Assembly (NCBI GenBank): GCA_024500155.1
Contig: CM044858.1
Span: 1,364,001-1,428,000, forward strand
Reading direction: 5' to 3'
DNA: 64,000 bases
Source: Chenopodium formosanum
Lineage: Eukaryota; Streptophyta; Magnoliopsida; Caryophyllales; Amaranthaceae
Within the stretch, counting starts at the first letter, position 1, and every line of letters begins with the position of its first letter. Below, piece after piece: positions 22,801-34,700 of this stretch. The notes below the pieces were generated by a model that worked only from the letters and a program-made list of their open reading frames with translations, ran no database searches and was not told where the DNA came from. Made by a program: the position numbers and the translations under genes.

Positions 22801-25800
22801 ATATTAAAGTTGTTGATTTGATAATATATTATTATTGTCAGGATTTAACATTATATTATCAGGAATTATGTACTTTCTATCAGAAATTAGCATTTTCTAA
22901 TATTTTATTTGGATTATAGTATATGTTTGTTAGGATTTAAATTCTTTTCATCAGAAATTAAGTTGTACTTGTCAGCAATAAGAAACTATTAGTCAGTAAT
23001 AAGAAACTATTAGTCAGTAATAAGAAACTATTAGTCAGGAATATGGTAAATTTGGTCAGGAAATGAAATTAATATATTAAGGTTATTGTTGATTTATTTA
23101 CATTGTTGTAATTTGGGAATACATTATTATTGTCAGGATTTTCTACCATATTATCAGGAATTATATACTTTCTATCATAAATTAGCATTATCTAATATTA
23201 TTCTTAAATCTATTAATTTATTTTGATTAGTATCTGTTTGTCAGGATTTAAATTCCTTTCATCAGAAATTAAGTTGTTTGTCAGGAATAAAAAACTATTA
23301 GTCAGGAATAAGATAAACACTCTTAGAAATTAGATTACTATTATCAGCAATAAGAATTATGTTATTTTCTTACATTTTACTAATAAGAAACTATTAGTCA
23401 GGAATAACAATTATGTTCCTTTCTTACATTTTACTTATTCATTTTTTATTTTATTTGTTGATTAGCCTGTGAAGAAGAAAATGATGAAATTCGGTCGAGA
23501 CTTGAAGATTGTATCAGAGAACCAAATAGACTTTGCTATTGTTCTGAAGGATGAAGCAAAATTATATTCACAAGAATCTCAATCTCAAGGAGAGGATGAT
23601 TTCTATTCAAATCCTGAATTTTTAGCAAAAATTGATGCAATAGTTGAAGCTGCAATGCAGACTAAAACTTTAGCTACTGATTTGGATCAGTTTGATAAAA
23701 CAAAACTTAAGTCTGATGCAATTGTAAGTTTGATTACATTTATTATAATTTTTTTATACTTATTAAAATCATATTAGATATATATCTGATATTATTCTTT
23801 ATTTTGTATAGGTGAATGATGTTATTTCTGATCTTGGTTTGCAAAAAGATCTAATTGAAGATGCAGAGCAAAATTTAGAGGATGCAAACCAAGGAAGCAC
23901 GGAACCAGAGAAAGAAGCAGATGATCTTGGTTTGAATAATGTTCAAGGAAGTGATGTTGAAGACACAACCGCAGAACCAGAATTAGTTGAAGGCACAACA
24001 CCATCAGAAAAAGAGGTGCATTCGGTTAGTAATGAAGGTCTACTTAGTTCCACATCACCTCCAAGAACACCAAAGAAACCCAAGGGACTCAATGAAATTT
24101 ATTCATCTGCTATGAATGAGAATCAGGCTAGGCTGGTGCAAGAAGGGAGGAGTTTTCTCAAGGGAGATACTTCTTTGCCTAGATTTCATTTAATTACTCC
24201 TACTCCTCCTACTTCTCAAGATACACCAGTATCCCAAGAAGAAAATGCACAAGTTACTGAAAAAGAATTTCAAGAAACTTCTGAAAAAGAAAATGATAAA
24301 AACAAAGAAGATGACAGCACATCTAAGGTGTAATATTTGTATTTTAACTCAATAATTTATTTTAATAGTTATTGTATTTAACTATCATATTTTATATAAA
24401 TAAATGTGTTTATTATTCTATATTATTGTATTTATTTTTATTTGTATTATTCATATGCTTTCAGGTTTTTACTAAATCTGATGATGTTATTCAGTCTAAA
24501 GCTACAGAGGAACTTGCTTTAGCTATTTATCAAGGTCATCAGGTAATGGTTTTTGTCAAAAATTATATATTTTTCTAAGGAATACTGAGTGAATTAGAAT
24601 AAAATTGAGTAAGTCAGGAATAAAATTGTCATTGTCAGGAATTAAATTACTTATATCAGGAATTACATTCTTTATGTTAGGAATTTGATTGAGTTAGTCA
24701 GGAATAAACTTGTTGTATTCAGGAATTATATTGAGTTAATCAGGAATTAAATTGAGTTCATCAGGAATAAACTAGTCACTGTTATTAATTAGATTGTGTT
24801 AGTCAGTAATAAACTTGTGGTAGTCAGGAATTAAATTGTGTTAGTCAGGAATAAACTTGTGGTAGTCAGGAATTAGATTGTATTATTCAGGAATAAACTT
24901 ATCTTGGTCAGGAATAAACTTGTCATTGTCAGGAAATAGTTTTTGTTAGTCAGGAATAAACTTGTCATAGTCAGGAAATTAAATTACTTTTGTTATGATC
25001 TATATTATGTATTATAGATTATTATTGTCATGATTTAGAAGACTTTTGTTTGATATATATATTTTTTTTCCTTGTAGGAAGAACAACCTCAGCCTAGAGA
25101 TGCATGTGCTGTTTTAGAATTGCTGAGGAATAAAACTGTTGCTGCTGAATCTATTCCTATTCCTATTGATTCTATTCCTTTGGAGTCTCCTACTGCTGCT
25201 ACTGGTGACATTATTCTAATAGATAAAACTCCTGCTCCTCCTAGTATTGCTGATGATGAGTTTATAGTATCAGAAAAACAGCCTCCCAAAACACACATTG
25301 AGTTAATTGATGTTGATAGAATTCCTAGTCCTACAGATGTTCCTGGTGAATCTACTATGATACCAGCTGATAAATATTCTGGAAAAAGGGAGAAGAGAAT
25401 TCATGAATTAAGACAAAGGCAGGAGGAGAGATTAGTAGCAGCTGGTGGTTTAGATTGGGTTCTACCACCTATTCACAAGATTCCAATTCAAAATAAAGAC
25501 AAGATTGTGTGTAGGAATTTGCAAGAAAACAAGCCTTTGTATCAAAAAGATTGACTGAACATGAATTATACATGTGTGATTACTTGTTTTTTATGCACTA
25601 TTTTGAGCAGCTTGAGTTAGATCCTACTGGTGAAGATGAGGGAGTTAAGAGGCGTAACAACAGTCTTTACGTAGAAGATATAGATACTGTTATCTGTCAG
25701 TTTCCCACTGAAGATCCTGAACAGAGTGATCTTATTTTGGTAAAGGAGGAGTTCTGTTCCCTACGTCCGTCTGAGTGGGTTAATTCTTCTATTCATGATA

Positions 25801-27433
25801 CTTGGGCTACTGTGCTCAACATTGAAGAGGGTAAAATAACTGACAGAGGAGTTTTTCAATATAAAAGATTTGTTTTTCAAACTGAAGTTGCTGTAAGTTT
25901 TTTTTTTCTTTCTTTACTTCATTCAGAAATAAATTTTATTTATAATATACTGTATTTAATATATTTTTTTGTTTTGCAGAATGTTACATGGAGATACTTA
26001 GAAAAAAGGGCAATTTACAGAAAAGAAGTTGCTAACATAAAGAAAAAAGAGGCAATTTTGAAAACTTTGAAAAATAACCCAGTAGAGTTTAATAAGTGTA
26101 AAGAGGAATTGGTAAAAATGGAGATGGTTGTCAATTGAATATGCATAAAGGTGAGGACATTTATGACAACATTTGCAAGTGGGTTAAGCGTTTTCCTTCA
26201 TTCAACATAGCCGAAGCCGATTTGGTAAATTTTTAACTTTATTTCTTCTTTGTATATTGTATATTCAGGAATAAGCTAAACCTAGTATGATACAAGCTTT
26301 TATTAGTCAGATTTTATATTATTTTAAATCAGGAATTATATTACTTTAATCAGGAAATAATTTATTTATGTTAGTAATTAAACTGTGTTAGTCAGGAATA
26401 AAATTGTATAGTAAGGAATTAAATTGTTTTAGTCAGGAATAATATTGTTTTAGCCAGAAGTTAAATTGTTTTAGTCAGGAAAAAAATTGTGTTAGTCAGT
26501 AATAAAATTCTGTAAGTCAGGAATATAAATGTTTTACTCAGATATTATGATCTTTTAATCTGATATTTGCTTCTTTTAGTCAGTTAATAAATGTGTTACT
26601 TATTGTGAAAATTATGTTTTATTTATTTTGCAGCTATTCTTTCCCATTGCGTTCGATAATCATCATACTCTGCTGGTTTTCAATTTCATTGATGGTATTG
26701 GTCCAAGAATAGATTGGATAAATAACAGGACTGATATTGATCGAGATAAATTAAATGGAATAGACAGAGTGCTGGTAAGATAATTTTAAATTAAATTTGT
26801 GAAAATTATACTTTTAGATGCTTTTAAATTTTATGATTTATATATTTATAATTACAGATTAGAGCTGTTGGTATTTTTTTGAAAAAGCATGAACATCGAC
26901 ATGGTGACCCAAATTTGGAACAATTGGAATGGCATGAACCTAAGTTTACATGGCAAACAAGCCATGAAAATGAGGATTGTGGCCTTTTTACATTAATGTG
27001 TATGAAAAATTATAATGATATAGCTGGAGGTCTTGTCGACTTGAAATATGTAAGTATTTTTTCTCCTTTGTTTTTGGATTTATACCTATTGTTTTTTAGT
27101 GTTCTTATTTTGTTTTTTATATAAATTTATAGAAGAAAAATCGGAAGATATATAGATGCCAACTTGCTTATCAGATGGCTACTAGAGAAGAGAATTTTTT
27201 GTGGAAGAAATTGTGGAATGATTGCATTGAGTTTTCAATTAACAAGCACAAAATTTGGAAAGCTCAACCTGCAAGAAAGAAGCTAAAGGCCCAATATGAG
27301 AAAGCAAAGGAAGCCATTCAAAAGGAAAAAGAGAGGCAGTGGAAGTTGATGCAAAAAACAACTAGAAAAAGAGCAGCAGCAATTGGAAATTGATCAACAG
27401 CTTCAGCAAAATGAAGAGGAAGAGGAAGATTAG
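19872..27433 (+). pseudogene. ULP1-like (C48) cysteine protease gene of the MULE, broken
   Basis: Exons read from GT-AG sites: 19872-19975, 20066-20131, about 21405-22592, 23466-23723, 23812-24327, 24465-24542, 25078-25892, 25980-26224, 26634-26774, 26858-27049, 27133-27433. The N-terminal domain includes IGFGGLLQMNL and DIADVLGIPFTDI, as in plant MULE-borne ULP1 proteins. The middle is acidic. The protease domain has His in DNHHTLLVF and Cys in NEDCGLFTL, then a Lys/Glu/Gln-rich coiled tail. ULP1 proteases cut SUMO or similar conjugates; the role in transposition is unknown. Damage: in-frame TAG at 19944-19946; frame changes near 25546, 26135 and 27353 (the first and last in A runs), and a doubtful one near 21470. 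The frames on both sides of each break look protein-like. Sequencing error in A runs is an alternative for some. Confidence 0.8.
20471..21290 (+). repeat. Left 206-bp tandem array, partner of 37600-38330
   Basis: Within this block the landmark atatggatagtcag recurs at 20711, 20917 and 21123, a 206-bp period. The block starts with atactcaggaattagcatat, as does the right block at 37600. The two blocks are collinear, in direct orientation, with an offset near 17.13 kb. Confidence 0.85.
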
Positions 27434-27599
27434 ATTTTTTTTTTTAAAACAATTAATCATACATGTACATATATTTTTTTTTTTGTAGTTAGGCATTAGT
27501 TTTCTTTTGTATAGATACTTATAAATTTGGTTTATATATGTATATATTTTCTATTAAATCCGTTTTCTATTAATCATATATCTATATATTAGTCATATA

Positions 27600-28700
27600 T
27601 TAAAATACTTGTGTCAGAAATTAATATCAAATGTTAATTTTAAAAATTTTAAATATCAAACTTAAAATGAAGAAAATGTTTGTCACCTAAATTAAATTAC
27701 TCTTCTCAGGAATTATTTTATTTATGTTAGCAATTAAATTCTTTTGGTTAAGAATAAAATTTTGTTAGTCAGGAATAAACTTGAGTTAGTCAGGAATAAA
27801 CTTCATTTAGACAGGAATAAAGTTGAGTTAGTCAGGAATAAACTTGAGTTAATCAGGAATAAGATTTTTTAAATCAGGAATTGAGTCAGTCAGGAATAAA
27901 CTTGAGTTAGTCAGGAATAAGATTTTTAAAGTCAGGAATGATATTGTGTTAGTCAGTAATACAATTAATTTACTTAAGAATAAGATTCTAGAAGTCAAGA
28001 ATTAACTCAGGAATTAAAACTCGGTTATCAGAAATTAAAATGTAATAGTCAGTAATAAAATTGAGTTATCAGAAATTAAATCAGGCATGAAATTGTATAA
28101 ATCAGGATTAAAATTAGTTTAGTCAGGAATAAAATTTTGGCTGTCAGGAATAAACGTCAGTTACTCAGCAATAAGACTTTTAAAGTCAGTAATAAAGTAA
28201 GGTTAGTCAGGAATAACATTGATCTAATCAGAAAATAAAATAATTTTTTTCAGAAGTAATCAAACCTCAAAATGCCAAAATATAGTATTATTTAGACAGG
28301 AATAAACTTGAATTAGTCAGGAATAAACTTGAGTTAGTCAGGAATAAACTTCATTTAGACAGGAATAAACTTGAGTTAGTCAGGAATATAGTATTTTTTA
28401 AATCAGGAATAGAGTTGAGTCAGTCAGGAATAAACTTGAGTTAGTCAGGAATAAGATTTTTAAAGTCAGGAATGATATTGTGTTAGTCAGTAATACAATT
28501 AGTTTACTTAAGAATAAGATTCTAGAAGTCAAGAATTAACTCAGGAATTAAAACTCGGTTATCAGAAATTAAAATGTAATAGTCAGTAATAAAATTGAGT
28601 TATCAGAAATTAAATCAGGCATGAAATTGTGTAAATCAGGATTAAAATTAGTTTAGTCAGTAATCAAACCTCAAAATGCCAAAATATAGTATTGTTTACA
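27600..28700 (+). repeat. Repeat block between the convergent genes
   Basis: Dense TCAGGAATAAA units between the 3' ends of the ULP1-like and transposase genes. Larger segments are duplicated in it: the stretch around tctagaagtcaagaattaac occurs at 27987 and 28521 (offset 534), and aatgccaaaatatagtatt near 28270 and again near 28675. Confidence 0.8.
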
Positions 28701-28772
28701 ATTATCTTGAATAATAAAATAAAAAATTTGAAGATTGGCTTTATGATAGAAGAAGGCAGCAATAGGGATGAA

Positions 28773-31700
28773 TTAAATGAGTTGTGGATTAGGAGTTATT
28801 GTTCCAAACTCATTTGGATATCTTGTTGTTGTTCTTCTTCTTTCAAAATGTCCTCTAATTCTTTTGTTCTTCTTTGGCCTTCCCTTTGTTTTTGGTCGTT
28901 TTGGATCTTTAACTGTATTTCTTCTTTCTTCTTCTTCATCAAGTTCACGAATTTTTTCTTCATTTGTTTGGAACACTTTCCTTACAGATTTGTACATTTG
29001 TTCCAAAGCATCATCACATATTTTTGATGCTTCTTCATTCCCTTGACATATTGTCACAAGGTTGTAAAAATTCTTTGTTATTGATTGCCTCCAAGGAGTG
29101 TTTATTAATGAATGATCTGTGGTTGAATTTCCTAATCAAAAAAAAAAAAGATTACTACATTTTTGTTAGTAATATGAATAATAATATTATAATATCAGAA
29201 ATAAAATTATTTATATCATGAAAAATTTAAGAAAAGTCAGCAACGAGCTATGCCATAATATTTTTATTTTCTGTTTCAGCCATAAATTTTCTGACAAAAT
29301 TGATTTTATTCTTGTGTACTTTGATATTATTCCTGATAAATTTTATTTGTCAGAAGAAATATCAAATTTTTCAAAAAGAAAAATTATGTTGTTGAAATTG
29401 ATACAAATCTGAAAAACTAATTTATTGCATTTCTGAAAAAAGTCATACAAAACAGAATAAAGTAATTTATTGCCTCATTGAAAATTCATTATAATGTAGA
29501 AAAAGTCATTTATTGCATCATTAAAAAGTCATTCTAATTTGACTGAGGTTATAAATTTTTCTGTTAAATTACATATTAATTATTATTGTTCATACATAAC
29601 TCTTTTCTATTTAAAGGCTGTTCTAAATTAAGTTTTTTCTATTAAAAGAGTTATATTATAACAACCTCTATTGTGTTCTATAAAAGGTGCATTCTTGTAA
29701 AAATAACTTATATTTTTCTTCATCTAATCAATCATCAAAATATGGCTGATTTCTACGCAAATAAGGAGAAGTGTACAATTATTGTTAAACCAATTGATCG
29801 CATTAGTATGGTAAATATATTACATTAAGTTTTAAATTTATAAATTTGTTTTGTGTTTTAAATGATATCATTTTTTTTTTCTTTCAGGGTCTTCCTGAAG
29901 ATTGGAAACTTTTTCTTCTGAAATTCAAGAACTTTGTTAGAGTCTTTGCTGGGAAGAATGGCAGAGAAGATAGATTTTGGGATGTAAGAGTCATAAGCAT
30001 ACCAGAAAATACAGGTTGTGGTGGTATGTTGATTGATCGTGAATGGGAAAACTTTGTAGCTGCGAACAACATAGTTGTTGGAGACAGACTTGATGTTTAC
30101 CAGGATCATTATAACATTTATATTAGAATTTTTAATGCTGATGGTACTGAAAGGCTTCCTAATGAAGCAGGAAGTGGTACCAATGTATAAGTTTTTAAAT
30201 ATTTATATAATTTTATGTGTGTAATAAATCTGATTTTATATCAGAAATAATAATAAATGTATCAGATATTATAATATTTTGTTCATGAATAAGATTATTG
30301 GTATAACATTATAATATGTTGTTCAGTGTTCATTATGTTCAGGAATTAGATTATTTTTTTTTCATTTATTAGATTTGTTTTGTCAGGAATTAAATTCTGT
30401 GTGTCAGGTATTAAATTTTTTTTATTACATAGGAATTAGATTGTTTCAGGAATAAAAATGTTTCAATCAGAAATTAGTTATTATAAATTAGAATGGATCA
30501 GGAATAAGATAAAGTTTGTCAGCTTTAAGATTTCTTTGGTCAGGAATTAAAATATGTATGTCAGGTATTTTAAATTTTATTCAGGAATTAATTTGAATAT
30601 ATCAGGAATTAAATTGTATGCTTCAGGAATAAACTTGTTTCAATCAGGAATATTATTATCTTTTTCATGTATTATATTTTTCACATCAGACATTAAGTTT
30701 TCATCTATGTCAGCAAATTATTTATGACAGTAATTAAAATGTTTATCTCAGGAATAAAGATATTTTTTTTATACTAAATAAACAAGAAATAAATTTTAAA
30801 ATAACAAAGTATGTACGTACCTGATTCACTGCCATCCCAAATGTTTGATTTAGCAAGCTTGGTCCAACGTTTCAGAATGTATCTCTCTGGTATAGCATGT
30901 ATGCTGTACATTTGCATTATCTTGATAATGTGAAAGCACAGCAATCTAGTCTCTGTGAAGCACATACAAGAACACATAAACTCATTGTTTTGAGTGTAAT
31001 ATATGACTTGATAGGTGTGCATATAATCTTCATCAAGAGAAACATCAAAGAATTTGACATATTGCATTGAAGTGGCTTTTTCTCTTGCATATGCTCCAAG
31101 ACTTGTTTCAAATTCCAGCCTAAAATCCTTGTATAAGTTTAGAGTATAAACTTCAGCAGCATGTTTTAATATCTTTGTTGTTGTTCTTGGTCTCTCAGTA
31201 GTACATCTGAAGTTGTCACTCTTTTCAGTGCTTCTCCATCTTTTCACAGTAGCCTCAAAAATGTGAAAGAACTCCAAAAGCTTTGTGGTTTTGTTGGCCT
31301 TAAATGAAATTGCTCTGTTTGTTACTTCTACCCTTTGAGATGAAAGAATTTCAGCTAAGAAAATATCCTTACTCAATGCTGTGCACCATTTATCTCGTAG
31401 ACCGTATAACCTATCAAACCATTCTTTTTTCTCTAGCCCATGTTTTTGAACCATCTTGTGCCAACAATCTTCAAAGTCAAATTCAGAATCACATCCACTT
31501 AAGCATTTGTGAAACATATTTTTGAATTCAGGATTGGTTTTTAGAGTTCCAAAGTGTGACACAAAATTCTTTTGCAAATGCCATAGACATAGCCTATGTC
31601 TTGAGTTTGGATAAACCTGCAACAAAAACTAAATTACTGTAGTCAGCAATATGACTATTATAATCAGAAATTAAAAACATTTAGTCAGGAATTACATAAA

Positions 31701-34700
31701 TTATGTAAGACATTTGTATATTTTTCTCAGGTATAACAATATAAGAGTTAGAAATTAGCAATTTGATTATTATTATAATCAGGAATTAAAAACATTTAGT
31801 CAGGAATTACATACTTTTAGTCAGGAATTAGATAACTTATGTAAGACATATGTATATTTTTCTCGGCCATAACAATATTATAGTTAGAAATTACCAATAT
31901 GATTATTACTATAATCAGGAATTAAAAACATTTAGTTAGGAATTAAAAAATTTTAGTCAGGAATTAGATAATATATGTAAGACATTATGTGTATTTTTCC
32001 CAGGCATAATAATATTAGAGTTAGAAATTTGAAAAATGATTATTATAATCAGGAATTAAAAATATTTAGTCAGGAATTAAATGAATTGAGTCAGCAATTA
32101 GATAATTTATGTAAGATATTATGTATAATTTTTTCAGGCGTAATAATAGTAGTGTTAGATATTTGCAATATGACTATTATAATCAGGAAATACAAACATC
32201 CACTCAGGAATTAAAATATTTCAGTCAGGAATTAGTTTTATTATGTAAGACATTTGTATATTTTTATCAGGCATAATAATATTAGAGTTAGAAATTAGCA
32301 TATTTTAATCAGATAATAGAAAATTTAAATCAGGTATAAATATCTTTAGGTCAGTAATTAAATATTTTTAGACTTTTTATTTAAACTTAGAATCAATATT
32401 TTTAAAATCAACATATTTGTCAGATTATCAGTCAAATTAATCTTCCACTGTAATTCTGCCATTTGGGCCCCAATAAACGGCTAAAAAACAGTAACTTTTT
32501 TCCTTTTATAAATCATTTCCTTTATAATTCAACTTTGCATCTTAACTTCAATTTCTTTATATATTACACATATTTGAGCTAAATTGTAACTGTACAAGCA
32601 ACAAAGGAAAACTTATTCTTGAGTTTTATAAATCACTCATTACGTTTCAGGTAAATTCTTTTTCTACAAAAATAATTTTAAAATATTTCTTCTGCATATT
32701 TTTTGGATCTTGTTTTTATGTGTTGTTATTTATTTATTGTTGGAATTGTTGTTTCAGAAATGGAGGAGAATAAGGTGATTCTCAGATTTAAGTATTTGTC
32801 TGTTGTAATTGATATTGAATATGAGATTGGGAAAAATAACTTGCAAGATACAACAATTGCATTTGAAGATCAACTTCGTGATATGGATGATCCAATAGAA
32901 GGATCAATTGACCTTCTGTACCCTGTATTTCAGTATATTTATAAGGGGAAGTATAGGACATTAGAGGATGATGGTGATGTATTCAAGATGATTAGGAGGT
33001 TACCTAATCAGAATATATATAACATACATGTGGGGAGCACAGATGACCCTAGTTTTTTGGCTGACTGTATCATTGAGTACATGATGAAGCAAAATGGGAC
33101 TTGGCCACCCCCTGGTTATCCTCATTATGGTGCCCAACCACCACAGTGAACAGGTCTGTATGCCTAAAATGTGAATAACTTATGTTTGTTGAAATATTGT
33201 TGCATAAACTAACATCTATTATATGTTATTGTAGGTTACAAGGTGTCTTGGAATAAGTCATCACCCACAAACAAGAAGAAATGCATATCAGGAATATAAT
33301 TATTTTAATCAGGAATTAGCATATTTTGGTCAGGAATTAGTATATTTTGGTCTGATTTTAGATGAATTATGAAAGGTATTAGTATATTTTGGTCAGGAAT
33401 TAATAGTCTTAGTGTTCACTTGGAGTTTTGGATAAGGACTAAAAAAATGTAATAATCAGAATTGTACTTGAGGTATTGGATAAGGACCAAAACAATGTAA
33501 TAATAATAAAAAGGAATATATTTAAAAATTATCTTTTTTTTTAATATTTTTTATTTGTCTATAAAAGTATTATTTACTCATACATTTTGTATGTTTTTGT
33601 ACTTTGGTATATCCTCTCTCCTAAAACAAACTTTTTTTCAATATTCCTCAAAAATGCAAAACAATTCTCAGTCTTCTACTTCATCAAACGATCCTCAATA
33701 TTTGTCAAATATGCAAAACAAGTCTCAGTCTTCTACCTCATCAAACGATCCAGAAGAAAATGCAATTGATAACTTTGAAAAAAAATTAAATGATCTGTTG
33801 GATAGAAGAGATAGAGTGAAGAATGGATTGATGAAGCTCTATGAAAAAGTTGAAAAGAATGAAATCGAAGATCTAAGCAAGAGAAAGAGAGCACAAGAAA
33901 TATGGCAGGAAACACAGAACAAAAAGCAGAAAGAAGAAGATCAACACAAGAAGGAAGAGAAAGAACAAAAAGAAGATCAAAAGAAAAAACAAGTTTAATA
34001 TCTGAGGAAGAACAACAAGAAGATTATGATTTTAGGGTTTTTTCTTTATCTTTTTTTTCTGTTAATTTCTAGTCACAATCAATATCATTAAAATATATGG
34101 AAAATATGATATGCTTTTTTGTTTATGTTTCTGTATTTCCTGTTTTTATTATCAAAAGATTTATTCAGATATGGTTTAAAATGATATGGTTTTGTTGGTT
34201 TTTATTCATATATTGATTTTTTTTTAGTATTAATAATTTTTCGTCAGGAATTATATTATTTTAGTCAGGAATTTTATTAATTTGTTATATATTCCATATT
34301 TATTTCAGAAATAAAATAAATTATCACAATCAGGAATAAGAATATTTTACTCAGTAATTATAACATTTTGCTCAGAAATAAACTTGAAATGAAATTAAAT
34401 AAATTTGAATTAGTAATGACTTAATTTCGATCAGGTATTAGAAAACTTATATCAGGATTAAGGATCTTACTATCATGAATAAGATTCTGTCAATCAATAT
34501 TAAATAATTTGAACTTATTAATATATCTTAGTCAGGTATTGCCTTTATTTTATCAGAATTAATATATTTTTGATCAGGAATTATATTACATTAAATTATG
34601 AACATGAAACATATATTATTAGTCAAGAATTAAACAGATATTTATGAGGAATTATATAATTTCTGTCAGGTATTGATCTGTTTTTATCAGTTATTAAGTT

